NCBI GenBank assembly: GCA_950295325.1
Contig: OX485808.1
Location: 14,138,501 to 14,202,500, forward strand
Source: Polytrichum commune
Taxonomy: Eukaryota; Streptophyta; Polytrichopsida; Polytrichales; Polytrichaceae
Direction: 5' to 3'
Length of the DNA: 64,000 nt
Positions 25,501 to 37,169 of the stretch are shown here, one piece after another (position 1 is the stretch's first letter; every line of letters starts with the position of its first letter). The translations under genes and the position numbers were made by a program. The notes beneath the pieces were generated by a model that had not been told where the DNA came from, searched no databases, and worked only from the letters and a program-made list of their open reading frames with translations.

Positions 25501-27265
25501 ACCGCCGAAGGACATCCTGACCTCATTTCGAACGCAATCACCTGAGGACCTTACGTAACGCCAAATCTCAGCTCATGACCAATGCAATTGGCAATCTCAA
25601 GAACCATGTTACGGAGACATCATCATATCATCAGGCCTCCTACTATACTTTCAAAACACGACGGCAACTGCAAAACCGCATGAATCAAGTGCTTATTCAG
25701 TGACACGAGACTGAGGTGAGGGAGAGACGAGCAACAATACATTGAGGTAAAAATGACAAATTTGGGTTTTCTTGTCAACAGAAGAAATACTTCATTTCAT
25801 ATCCAAGTACGTCGCCCGGCCATCAGAGGCATCCCTCTGTGGCCCAGCACAAATTAAGTTGGCTGCTTGAGTGGAGAGAGAGTCAGAGTACCGAAGGCAA
25901 AAAGCTACAACCAAGCCGGCCAAATCCAAAACTGAACTCATCAATCCAAGCACATGATGCTTCTGTGGAGTGCTGGCTTACTAACTAATCCTCATTCCAG
26001 CACAGATAGGAGCGGCGGTCATTTTGAGTAATGAGATTCTCCAGAGACCTGTTGCCTTCATCATTGAACCAGTTCCTGAACTCCTGCTATTGTGCCTTTG
26101 CAATTTCTCGCTTATTAGACCTTATCGCCGCATTCAGCAGCCTCCAGACCTCTGCTCTGCCGAAATTGTGGCCCGGTATGGATGCGTACTGCTGTACATC
26201 GTCTCCGAAACTTGCCCCTTTCTGCAGCTGCACTGACGAATGAGGAAATCCATGTCCTCCATGTCCACAGGCTCGTTCATTGACCAAACCTAGCATCAGA
26301 GAACTTCACAAATGCATCGCTCTGCCCTTCGAGTTGCTGACAGTAGAAGTTGGCGCTCAAACAGGGGACGCATCCAAATTGCATAACCTGTGGTGCATGC
26401 ACTCCTCCCCTCATTTAAAGTAGGATCTCTCATCCTTGGATGCATTCCTCACTTCAGCTGCTGTTGTAGTGCCACGATGTGCTTCGTCCAAATGACATAG
26501 AACGCGCACCGGAGCGCACCATGGAAGCCATGGCCTGCATCACGGACCTGGCTATGGCCGCCTTCACTTGCCCGCGCCTTGGCGCTGCCTTCCTTGGCCT
26601 CATAGTGTTGCCGTTCACTGCAACGTGTCCCACTGCCATCGCTCTGCGTTGAGATTGCGAAGAGAAGATAAACAAGAAGGCTTAAGCGGAGCTCCAAACG
26701 AGATACAGAGGAGAAGGAATTTGCAATAGCAGAAGTAAGAAGGAAGAGCTTGCGAAGTTGAGCAAGTCGTGCAGTGAAGATTTCGGAGAGAAGGAGGTGT
26801 GGGAGAATTCTGAGCTGAGCTGGGGGTAGGTGAGCTGTGGAATGAATCGGTATACCGGCAGCAGAGACTTATAGGAGGTTGAAACATTCCCAACATGAGA
26901 TCAGGTCGACCAATTCTTCATCATCTTCTTCTTGTGGAATCTGGGTGGTCCCACCCCGGCTGGCGGTATTTCAGTCAAGGCTTGTTATTGACTCCACCTC
27001 CATCGATCGTAGCTAGGACAAGCAGCAGGGGGGGGCAGGCATGGACGATGGCGTGGCGTCCAAGCTCCCAGCCGATCGATCGATCGATCCGCTCACGTGT
27101 TATGCTCAGGAGTAATTAGGGTTAAAGAAATCTAGTGAAGTTGGGGGAGCTTCCCGAGAGCTTTCCGGCTATGTCCCCGTGCAGGGGAGCCCCGCCTGTT
27201 CTGGTAAGTTCATCTCCATGTGCTTGTATATAATGACGATGCTCCCTCCAACAAGGATCAATTGT
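22501..27265 (+). repeat. 5-kb tandem repeat unit, copy 2
   Basis: This is the second clear unit, directly after copy 1. Its first part (22500-25025) is diverged from copy 1. The stretch 25025-27245 matches copy 3 (49268-51510) closely, and 25699-27262 is almost the same as copy 1. A GAT microsatellite is at 24058-24089. The same short minus-strand frame, ending ..EVWRLLNAAIRSNKREIAKAQ, is present here (26087-26296) and in copy 3, while copy 1 has lost one base of it near 21390. Similarity ends near the word CCCTCCAACAAGGATC at about 27250. Confidence 0.75.
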
Positions 27266-28084
27266 TTCCCCCCATCACCATCCATGGAACTGAACTGAGA
27301 AAGGGAAACCCAAAACTAAAGTTCATCGGAGTTCAGTTTAAACAGCATTCACTTGCCCCACCCACGTACTTGCTTTTCAGGGCAGGTTTAGGTCTATGAT
27401 GGGAAACCAAGTGAGAAGCAATTCACAACAATGACCAGTTCACATCTTTCGGGTTTTCTTTTGTAATTTAAAGTAAGTTCTCTAAAATTCTCTATAATAT
27501 TCAATATTTTTCCTGAAATAATGAACTTGTAGGTTTATGGCCAATGGAAATGTATTTAGACGGCCTCTTCTTTTGGGCTCTCACAATTTCAACTTTTTGA
27601 TTCCGGGAGTTGTGGGTTGCTTCATTTATGAATTTTTCCTTTTTTCTCAAGATAATTGGATTTACTAGGAAGTAAGTCCAAGAGTATTGGAGGGGTATAA
27701 TGGGTCTTGTCTTATTCATTGTGCACTGGAGTTCAGGTCATATTTTTGCATTGAAAACATGGGTTGTTTTGTAGGACAATGATGACCCTAAGGCTTCCCT
27801 TAGTGTTCGGTTCATCCAATTTTCAAACAGGTGGGGTTGTGTTCAACCGAACTGAACTAGTCTACATCCATTTTGCAGTTCAGTTCATTCACTGGTGGCA
27901 ATGCTCTAAGGCATGTTGGTGTTATGCGGTTTGGTTTTTTTTGTTTTTTTGTGACAAAAGGCCAACAAAGCCAACACCAAATGAATAAAGAACCAAGAAA
28001 ATGTGCCCACATCGAGGGGAGGTGGGGCCCTACAAACGCGAAACACCACCACGTAAAAATGACACCCACAAAACTCCACCATGG
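27266..28084. other. intergenic DNA, no gene seen
   Basis: Short frames only. The word AAGGCATGTTGGTGTTATGCGG at about 27908 also follows the 5-kb units at 22456 and 51543 with small changes, so part of this stretch belongs to the repeat flank. The segment is otherwise unassigned. Confidence 0.4.
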
Positions 28085-28092
28085 ACAACCCA

Positions 28093-28837
28093 CACGGGTA
28101 GATCACTCTAAGGCATTTTTGTGCACCACGTGCAGCTGGGGTTTTTTTTTGTTTTGGGGCTATTTACCTTCAAAGGTTGAATTAAAGCCTCCCTATAATT
28201 ACTTAAATTTCAAAAATGGCCCATTTTTGCACCCTTCCATTACTTATATTGTCCAAGTCATTGCAATTTTTTGTACTCTATATTCCTTTTAAGTAATAAA
28301 AGCTAATCTACTTCCTAACGCAATTGACGAGTGTTGAGGGCAAGCATGGAAACAAAGAAGGGTGCAAACAAAGTTATGAAGAAAACACATAGGAGACCAT
28401 AGCAAAGTAATACCATTGCAAACACTGTTATGATGAAAACACATAGGAGATGCCAGCACAAAAACACATAGCATAGTAAAGCGGGTTTAGAATTTACAAT
28501 TTAGGGTGGAGTCCACAATGTTACAGCGCGAACAAAATAACCATTTTTGGACAGACGGAAATCCCAATTATCATCCATCCCCATGAGTCCTAAACCCATT
28601 TACATACCATACTAAACATATCTTCTAGGATCCTTATCTTCAACCCCTGTATTAATTTTACAAAAAAAGAATGGTCCACGTTTTATGTTCATCTAACTTA
28701 CTTGTAATGGGATTGTTTACATTTAATGGCCCCTTCATTATTTGGAATTCCTTTATAATTTTTATTTCAAATGATTTTAATCCTCTCTATACTATGCCGC
28801 ACGTCGTTTTTAAAATGCACTAAGTAATCTACCCATG
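28093..28837 (+). mobile_element. MITE with CACGGGTAG ends, 745 bp
   Basis: The left end is CACGGGTAGATCACT and the right end is the inverted AGTAATCTACCCATG (two changes). The flanks carry a perfect 8-bp duplication, ACAACCCA, at 28085-28092 and 28838-28845. A shorter sister is at 33203-33701. The inside has a partial internal duplication around AAAACACATAGGAGA (28382 and 28436) that the sister lacks. No transposase frame is present. The 8-bp duplication fits hAT-type elements; the ends do not settle it. Confidence 0.9.
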
Positions 28838-28845
28838 ACAACCCA

Positions 28846-29099
28846 CCAGACCCACCAAGCAAGGACAACCCCCAACCCACTTGCCCAGGACAACCCTTAG
28901 GCCACCAACATCAACCAACAAAGAGTGAAGCTATCTAACTACGTTGTCGCTTCGAATTCCAGGTGAAATGTAAATTGTTCCTTCTATTGAGGACATTCCT
29001 AGCACCCATGTTTGGTCAAAACCTTGGAGCATGTCCGTAGTGGAGAAGATATTAATCTTAATTTGCTTGATCACCCATTCTCATGCCACCTTGGCGTAG
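28846..29099. other. short spacer before the LINE relic
   Basis: AC-rich words (CAACCCACC) near 28850-28900 and no coding frame. It may hold the lost 3' end of the LINE; no poly(A)/poly(T) tract is visible. Confidence 0.35.
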
Positions 29100-30620
29100 A
29101 TGATCAGTTCATCCCAAATCCGATGTTTGACCTTAGACTCATGCCATTATTCATGGTTGAACACTTTGTCGTTGCGTTCAATCTAGATGGTCCAAAGTGT
29201 AATACCAAGTAAAAGGTGCCAAATTCTATTTTTTTTAATCCGAGTTTCTTAGGAATCGTTTCCTCAAATAAAGCTTGCTTCCGATTAAAACTACCATAGT
29301 TACAGGTTCGAACCCCACAAAGTTCATGCATGATAAACATGGCCCATCTCCATACCCTCCTAATGCAATCCCATAATTTGTGTTTGATTGATTCACTTGT
29401 GTTCGGGAGGCAAGAGGTACATTGTTTGGAGATAGAAGTTGGCGCAATGCGAGCCCTCCATTTATTAACTACCACTGCTTTGTGCCAGATGAACCACATG
29501 AACACGGCTTCTTTACCAAACCGAAGCAATTCCCACACCTAAGATCAGTAAAACTTGTAGTTTTCCGGGAAATAGCTTTGCCATTTATCCACCGCGCGTG
29601 TGGTTCTTGGGTTCATGTTGATAACAAAGTCTCTACCAAACATAGTGGTATAGTTAAAGAAGCAATATTCGTCTATCCAACGCCAACAATCTAGGTCCTA
29701 GCTAAGGGTGGCCATTTTACCATAGTAAAAGATGATTTCTTCTTTTACGCCTCCCCTTTTAGGGCCTCTTGTAGTGTGTATGATTTTAACCTCATGGGAA
29801 AAACCAACCATATCCCTGGTGGGATTTTCCCATTGCCTAAGACATCTAGAGTAAGTGCCAACCATGAAGCATTGCACAGGGAGGTGCATAAAAAGGTGAT
29901 GTAATTGCATGCAAGACAAAGGTAGTATCCTCCCCCCCCCCCCCCCCTATCCATGTAAAACCCAATCTATTGTCCAAGGTAGGTGGTATTTGAATCAACA
30001 TCTAACAAATATCAACATTGTCCAAAACTTTTACTTCGGTCCAATCTCCGGCCTCCGTTGTTGTGAGGTTAAACTTCTCTAATGCTCTATCCCATATAAA
30101 CAAATCCATTTGTTCATCATCCCAAATATCTACCATGCATTGGATACCCTTGTGGTAAAGGTTGAGACATGTGAGAGTAGGTAAAACCTTTATAAATGAG
30201 ATCCACCACATAAGACCACCAGATGTTCGGATGCAGCAATTCCATCCAAATGCAAGGAGGATGTTGACAAATTCATGTCACCATAATATTCCATGCTTTA
30301 TCAATGTGGCCCCATATCTTGGACTCCGAAACTCCTTGCTAGTGTTTACTAGTGAACCAATCCAGGCTAACTCCCCAGTTTCTCCCTCTTTGAGGATTGA
30401 ACCTAATTGCCAGTCTAAATCTAAGCATGAGTTGGAGGTTAGTTTTGCTTGGTTCAATTGCCCTAACAATTAAATCACATAAGATTGTGGTTTTAGTGGC
30501 CTCCAAATTCACCAGTCCAAGTCCACCATTTTTTTTCTTTATACAACATTCCTTCCAACTAATTATAATGTGGGTGAGTTGCTCTTTCTCCAATCATGTA
30601 ACATGGGTTATTATTGGTAC
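29100..30620 (-). mobile_element. LINE retrotransposon relic, 3' part
   Basis: Read on the minus strand, broken frames give the end of a LINE reverse transcriptase. At 30339-30593 there is the motif KKNGGLGLVNLEATKT, the usual post-catalytic KKxGGLGxxxL block. At 30002-30211 comes DIWDDEQMDLFIWDRALEKF. At 29104-29538 comes a zinc-binding RT tail with FMWFIWHKAVVVNKWRARI and a Cys-containing stretch ending KLWDCI. Frameshifts and stops separate these blocks, and the catalytic palm is absent, so the copy is 5'-truncated and dead. A run of about 18 C residues interrupts it near 29930-29947. Confidence 0.8.
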
Positions 30621-30659
30621 ATGTTGGAGTAGAATTAGGATAACGGTAGTCTAGAATGA

Positions 30660-30790
30660 ATTTAAAATAAAAATAGAAAGTCCATTATAATTGAACTTGT
30701 TTTTACTTCAGTTAAACTCGAAGGACTTTAAAGTAAAAACATAGAGTTCATTATAGTTGAACTTGCTTTTACTTATGATAAACTTAAGAC
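30660..30790 (+). repeat. imperfect direct duplication
   Basis: Two AT-rich copies of about 60 bases, each with a form of GTTCATTATAGTTGAACTTG followed by TTTTACTT, lie side by side. Nothing else is recognised. Confidence 0.55.
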
Positions 30791-30854
30791 AACCGGGCAT
30801 GATGAGGAGGTATATAAAGGGTTCTTACACAAGAGTAAGAGTTTTCTATCTTAC

Positions 30855-31680
30855 CTCATGATAGTAGCAAGGATCTATGCTTACTTTGGATTTGCCAGTT
30901 CTATTTGATATTATGACACGTCCAACCAATTGGAGAGTGAAGATAAAGGATTTGGTTGAATTTAGTGATTAGCTCCAAGTGATTTCGGATCATGTAGTAG
31001 CGATGATCTATGCATGGATCGATAGTGATGAGAGGGGTCAATTCAAAGAGCAATAGTGATGAGAGGGACCAATTTAGGGCAAATATGGTGGAGAGGCTAA
31101 CGATTCCGTTGTGTTTGACTCCGACTTGCAGTACAGATAGCCACATGCTATCACGAAATCAAATCAATGTTTCTATGTTTGTCATGTCGCTGGTATTTTA
31201 TTTTTTAGTGGCCAGAATTTGTTGTGTTTCATTTTTTGGAATGAAATGACTGATTAGTGAGGCTGTGCCTATCCTAAACATGTTTATAAAACAGTATCAT
31301 GCGGCCTCTAAAAAATAAAATACCTGCAATATGACAGACAAAAAGACATTGACTTAATTTCATGATAGCGTGTGGCTATCTGTACTACAAATTGAATTCA
31401 AACTCAATAGAGTCCTTAGCCTCTCCACCAAATATGTTCTAAATTGATCCCTATTATCATTATTGCTCCCTGAATCAATATTTCTCACCACTATTGTTCC
31501 CTGGATAAATTCTCACTACTACATAATCCGAAAGCACATGTAGCCAATCACTAAAATCAACCAAGTCTCTTATCTTTACTCTCTGATTAGCCGGACGTAC
31601 CATAATACCAAATAAATCTGGAAAATATAAAGTAAGCATCATAATGCAAGTCCCATCAAGATCCATACAACTTGGTCATT
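30855..31680. repeat. long inverted repeat with arms of about 350 bp
   Basis: The left arm (about 30855-31207) is the reverse complement of the right arm (about 31300-31680), with many scattered differences and a central loop of about 90 bases. Matching pairs include GTGGAGAGGCTAA (31088) with TTAGCCTCTCCACC (31417), AGTACAGATAGCCACA (31131) with GTGGCTATCTGTACTA (31371), and GGTATTTTATTTTTTA (31191) with TAAAAAATAAAATACC (31308). The right arm, read on the minus strand, gives a frame with LTLYFPDLFGIMVRPANQ that the left arm has lost, so a coding-like sequence is embedded. Its family is not known. Confidence 0.85.
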
Positions 31681-31689
31681 CATATAAAA

Positions 31690-32334
31690 AAATGCTAAAT
31701 AAATATCGAGGCCCACTAACGGAAGAATTCTTTCTAAGGCATCTGACCTAAACATCGACAATGTTGTATGAGCAAATATTCGTTGAAAGCTAGATTCTTC
31801 TTTTACATCATCATCTCGTCATCTTTTTTTGTCCAACTAATGGCCTCTCAGAAAATACAAGAGGCGACATATATACATGTTATTTTTCCTCCTCTAATGA
31901 AGCTACATGAAACGCCATAGATATATACACTTCCTCATCATTCGTAATTCATCATCATCCTCCGACAGAAGCATCTGTAGTTCATCCTCATCCTCATCCT
32001 CCTGTTCTTATAATTCTAGCATGTTGTCATCCTACTTTTTTTCATCTGATCTCTTTAATCACAAAATTCTCATTTAAATCGCTAATGTCTAACGCTACAT
32101 ATGCCCTCATATACACATCACCAACAATATGTCGTAAATCAATGTAAAAGCCACTATAAGCACCCACTCATCCGTAAATTTTTATCGTTTTGCAAATTTC
32201 TAGAAATAAAAATGATATTAAAAAATTTAATACAATAAAAAAATGAGGAAAACCTATATATATATACACACATATATTCAAAAAAATGATTATGAAATAC
32301 CAATAAAATTTTGATTACACATTTATATGCACAT
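31690..32334. other. AT-rich DNA, no gene seen
   Basis: Contains a short CATCCT microsatellite-like run (about 31983-32004) and a TA run near 32256. No frame of note. Confidence 0.4.
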
Positions 32335-33960
32335 TAGAAAATCATTCAAAATACACCTAAGACACATGCGTAAGAAATAAGTTACCCCAAAAGTTATTAA
32401 ACTTTGAAGGTTATTGGGTTTAGGTTTATGGTTGATTTTTCATTAATTTTTTTGTGTGGACGTACCCATCAAAATTTGACATTAGGATTAGATGTCACTT
32501 CTCAAGGCGGACACAATGCATTTTAGAAACTTGCAAAACGAATAACAAATGCCAAAGATATTCAACTTTCAAGGTTGTTGGGTTAAGGTCTGATAATTAT
32601 TTATTATTAATTGTTTTAGGTGCCGCTAAACATTTGACACTTGGACTAGATTTTTTTTCTCAAGGCAAGCATAATGCACCTTAGAAACTTGCAGAAAGGA
32701 TAACAAATGCCAAAGATATTCAACTTTCAATGTTGTTGAGTTTAGGTCCAACAATCATTTTTTATTAATATTTTTTTTTGGAAGTACCCATAAAAAATTG
32801 ACATTTGGACTAGATGTTATCTTTCAAGAGAAAAAATACAAACTACAAACTTACCAAACGAATAAGAAATACCTTAAATATTAATCATTAAAGGTTGTTG
32901 GCTTGAGATGCAAAAACCATTACAAAAAACAATTTTAGGTACCCATCAAAAATTGATACTCGGACAAGATGTGTGATCTCAAGGCAAGCAAATTGCACGT
33001 TAGAAACTTGCAAAACGAATAACAAATGTCAAAGTTATTCAACTTTTAAGCTTGCAGAGTTTAGATCTAGCAACCATTTTTCATTAAAATATTTTTGAGG
33101 TATTCATAAAAAATTGACACTTGGACTAGATGTGCCTTCTCAAGGCAAGCACAATACACTTTAGAAACTTGCAAAAAGTGTAACAATTGCCAAAGATATT
33201 TACACGGGTAGATCACTCTAAGGCATTTTTGTGCACCGCGTACGGCTGGGGTTTTTTTTGTTTTGGGGCTATTTACCTTTAAGGGTTGAATTAAAGCCTC
33301 CCTATAATTACTTAAATTTCAAAAATGGCCCATTTGTTTGCACCCTTCCATTACTTATATTGTCCAAGTCACTGCAATTTTTTGTACTCTATATTCATTT
33401 TAAGTAATAAAAGCTAATCTACTTCCTAACACAATTGACGAGTGTTGAGGGAAAGCATGGAAACAAAAAAGGGTGCAAACAGTAATACCTAGGATCCTTA
33501 TCTTTAGCCCCTATATTAATTTTACAAAAAAATAATGGCCCACGTTTTATGTCCATCTAACTTACTTATAATGGGATTGTCTACATTTAATGGCCCCTTC
33601 ATTATTTGGAATTCCTTTATAATTTTTATTTCAAATGATTTTAATCCTCTCTATATTATGCTGCACGTCGTTTTTAAAATGCACTAAGTGATCTACCCGT
33701 GGATATTTAACTTTCAAGGTCACTGTATTTAGGTCCAGCAATCATTTTTCATTAATATTTATTTGTTTGGAGGTACCCATTAAAAATTTACATCTAGACT
33801 AGATATGCCCTCTCAAGGCAAGCAAAATTCACCTAAGACACGAGCAAAATGAATAAAATTAGGCAAAGATATTGAACTTTGAAGCATGTTGGGTTTGAGA
33901 TAAGCAAATGATGTTTGCCAATAAAAACTAAATTTGACATAATCACAAAAAAATTAAATA
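32335..33960 (+). repeat. tandem array of about 160-bp units, split by a MITE
   Basis: A unit with AAGGTTGTTGGGTTTAGGT, then ACCCATCAAAAATTGACA, then CTCAAGGCAAGC and TTAGAAACTTGCAAAACGAA recurs about seven times. The anchor word falls at 32406, 32571, 32729, 32891, 33048, 33716 and about 33882. Taking out the inserted MITE (33203-33701 plus one duplication), the spacing is 157-166 bases throughout. Units differ from each other, so the array is old. It shows no coding frame. Confidence 0.9.
33203..33701 (+). mobile_element. MITE with CACGGGTAG ends, 499-bp deleted copy
   Basis: Perfect inverted ends, CACGGGTAGATCACT and AGTGATCTACCCGTG, flanked by the perfect 8-bp duplication GATATTTA at 33195-33202 and 33702-33709. 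It is the sister of 28093-28837 but lacks about 250 inner bases; the join is near 33480. It sits inside the 160-bp array, so it is younger than the array. Confidence 0.92.
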
Positions 33961-34309
33961 CACTATTACGTGGATCTTCTTAAATGAACTAAAATGGACC
34001 TAACAAATGTCCCAATTAAATAACATAACTTCCACTAATTAAAGTTCAAAGTGCAACATGTATTTATGGTTAATAAAGAAACATAAAAGGATACACACCT
34101 TACACACGTCAAGCTAAAAAACTAAACCAACACACTAATTTTAGATACATAACTTTGGCTAGAGAAAGAACCATTATTTTTGTGTAAGGATAATATCAAA
34201 AAGGAATGAAACACAAGGACCTAAACCCTTTAAATATTCGTTTATAAAACACCCAACTAGACATTTTTTTATTCCAATAGCTTAAGATTAAGTAAAGTTA
34301 TCTAAATGT
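33961..34309. other. AT-rich DNA between two tandem arrays
   Basis: No frame or recognisable repeat is seen. Confidence 0.4.
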
Positions 34310-35000
34310 AAAGATACCTAGCTTTTATCCATAACATCAATACATACTTAATTCGAAGTAAATTCAAAGTAAAAATTAGTATTTTTTTATTCATAACGTC
34401 ATCGCATATGCAACCCATATTCAATTCAAAGTATCGTTTAACTTTAACATCCTTACATACTCAACATAAGTTCAACTCAAACTAAACATATCTATTATTT
34501 ATCATTATCATTAACACATATTTATCTCATATTCAACTAAATGTAAATAAATCTATCGTTTATCCATAAAACTATCACATATTCAATCCAAATTCAACTC
34601 GAAGTAAATATATCTATTGTTTATCATTTAAATCACTACATGTTCAACCCAAGTTCAAGTCAAAGTAAACATATCTATCGTTTATCCTTAACATCATCAT
34701 ATATTCAACCCAAGTTTAATTCAATATAAACATATCTATATTTTTTCATAAGGTCAACTTGTAGTCAACCCAAAATCAATTCAAAATTTTCTATCATTAA
34801 TCCTTAACATCATCACATACTCAACCCTAGTTCAACTCAAATTATATATCTATCGTTTATTCTTGACACCATCACATACTCAACCTAAGTTCAATTGAAA
34901 GTGAACGTATTTATTTTTTATCCATAAAGCCAACTCGTAGTCAATTCACATTCAATTAAAGTAAATTTTTTATCCTTTATCCTTACAGACAACACAACGT
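34310..35000 (+). repeat. tandem array of about 61-bp units
   Basis: The unit contains CATACTCAACCCAAGTTCAA, then AAGTAAACATATCTATCG and TTTATCC. The TCTAT word falls at 34491, 34552, 34613, 34674 and 34734, a spacing of 60-61 bases, and weaker units continue on both sides (about ten in all). After 35000 the sequence fades into AGTCAA/AAAGTCAACC-type repeats up to about 35230. It is AT-rich and non-coding. Confidence 0.85.
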
Positions 35001-35872
35001 CAACTTAAAGTAAATTTTAGCAAAAAATCAATCCAAAATAAAATTTAGCAAAAAATCAACCCAAGGTAATATTAAGCAAAAGTCAATTAAAGTAAAATTT
35101 AGCACATAGTCAACTCAAAACCAATTTAAACCCTAGTAAAAATCAATCAGATGTCCAAGTCAGCCAAAAAAGTCAAAATCAATCCAATAGTCAAAGCCAA
35201 CCAAAAGTCAAAGTCAACCAAAAATCAAACACTTCATATATTTAAAATGCCAGTTATGGATGGATGAAAATTGCTCTTTTTCATCCATTTGTAACTCATG
35301 CAAACAATGTCGTATGACCAATTGTCATACTATTCCGGAATGCCCATGACTAGTCCTACAACGCACTCAAATCCAAATTTCCAATATCAACTTTGGCCAA
35401 AAAAATCAACTCTTGGGGACCGAAATATCAATATGTCTTATATCTCACAAATAGGGTTAGTTTTTTGGAGGTTTTTTATTCCATCGTGTTCACAACCCTT
35501 GAAAATGAAGGGGTAGGTACCCTTGGATCCCCCGAATTCATTCACCTCGCAAAGATAGCCTTCTAAAATTGTCTTTTTAAAAATATTATAACTTCCACAC
35601 TTTGACTTTGTTGGAAAAACCAAGGGCACCATTGGATTGACAATACTCGTGAATAAGCAATATGTCTTAAACGAATTCCAAAACGTCTAGAAATAGCAAA
35701 AGTTAATTTGACCTCAAAAAATCAAACTTGTCATATCTCACAAATGACGATAGTTTTCAAGAGGTTTTTTGCACCGTTGGGTGGGCAATCATTTATAAAG
35801 GGGGCCTAGGCCAAAAAAATCCCCCCAAAAAATATGGCCATTTTTGTAACACTAAACCCTAAACCCTAACCC
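35001..35872. other. repeat-like spacer ending in telomere-type words
   Basis: The segments at 35320-35520 and 35640-35800 are diverged direct copies, both with ATATCTCACAAAT and GGTTTTTT words. The stretch 35853-35872 is CCCTAAA-type telomere sequence, nearly three units, ending at the ATG of the next frame. Confidence 0.5.
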
Positions 35873-36393
35873 ATGTTCTTCAGCAATGGAGATGTCCGTG
35901 AAGAGTTCGCAATGGACAAGCATTATATTGGTCCTACATGCAATTGGCTGGCATTATCATTTCGTGTGAGTGTTGATTGCCATGGAGGTTATATGGTCCT
36001 CGTACGAGAAGGAGATGAGGAGCACCCCAAGCCAATTTGGTTGGTGAAAGCATTGTCTTCACCCAATTTTGTTCGAACTAGCTCGAAGTTTTGTCAAATT
36101 GAAGTGAAATATTGCCATCCAAGCTCCAAAGACCAAAACAATCTCTGCACCTATTTATTTTGGGACACCAAAAAGATTTCAAGTGGACAATGGACTCAAC
36201 ATATGGACTGGTTTGGATAAACACGGATACCATAGTTTGCGCTTGGAAGCTGTGTAAGGGTTTCATTTCGGAAACAATGATAATCCCCCCAAAACATATA
36301 AATTTTGCCAAAGACAACTTGACACATATTACAACTGTGGAAAATGAAGCCAGTAATGGATATGAAGCGGAAGATGGAGACGGGAAAACATAA
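35873..36393 (+). pseudogene. frameshifted ORF of unknown family
   Basis: A frame from ATG at 35873 runs about 115 residues (WLALSFRVSVDCHGGYMVLV, then a KPIWLVKALSSPN block and CTYLFW), then stops at 36218-36220. A second frame, in another phase, continues from about 36190 to 36393 (GLVWINTDTIVCAWKLCKGF ...). Together they look like one protein broken by a frameshift near 36190. The sequence is rich in Trp and Cys and could be part of a transposon-associated protein, but no family is recognised. Its ATG follows directly after telomere-type words. Confidence 0.45.
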
Positions 36394-37169
36394 TGTAGGT
36401 TAGAATTAATGGCAAAACATAGGGGCACTTTATAGACTTGGTTTTATTGCAGCTATATTCAAATTTATACATATGTTTGGGATGTGCCATCTAATTCCAT
36501 AAGACCCTTATATATGGGATGCACACCTTACACTTTATAATGACATAAAACCATTTCTTTTGGGATTCAATTTTTGTTTTCCATGTGTAGTTCATGTTTT
36601 GATTATGATATAAAGACTTGCTATATTTAGTAATATGAATATTCTTTGCATGCGAATTTGTAAACCGCCATATTCCCGATGTTCCGTATGCTCACAATAT
36701 TGGCATCCCAAACTATGGGCGTATTTTATTTTGGGAGCTTCCATGCGGAGACGTTGGCTTGGCCCACGACAAGCGACGGCGTCATCCATCAAGGGCAACA
36801 CATGTCCCAACCGAACAAGCATTCCCTTCTCCTTGGAGAGGGGAGAGGGAAGAGGGCGACAGGGCGTACGCGCGGGCGACAACTCTGGGGGGTGGGTTGT
36901 TCACAATGTCGTCGTCGATGCCAACGTCCTGAGAGTAATTCACGACCGAGGTTGCATCCACCGCCGAGAACTGGTAGAAGGAGGGGATCTGGGAATCCGT
37001 CACGCCGTAGGAAGGGGAGCCAAGGGCCAAGGGAGGACGGGAAGGGCCGTCGAGGAGAGGGGTGACACATAAGGAGGCAAACTATGGGCAACAAAAAAAA
37101 GACACCCAATAATGGAGCAAACATTAGATTTGTGAACCACATGGACACAACCACATGCACGGAGATATT
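36394..37169. other. GC-rich segment, no gene assigned
   Basis: From about 36720 the base composition rises to well above the surroundings, and several overlapping frames are open on both strands as a result. One minus-strand frame (36782-37030: ..DSQIPSFYQFSAVDATSVVN..) has a plausible composition, but no motif. Nothing can be named. Confidence 0.4.

Noticed and set aside
34310-35000. CRISPR-like array of 61-bp units
   Set aside because: Units are imperfect throughout with no conserved repeat/unique spacer split, in plant nuclear DNA; this is a minisatellite.
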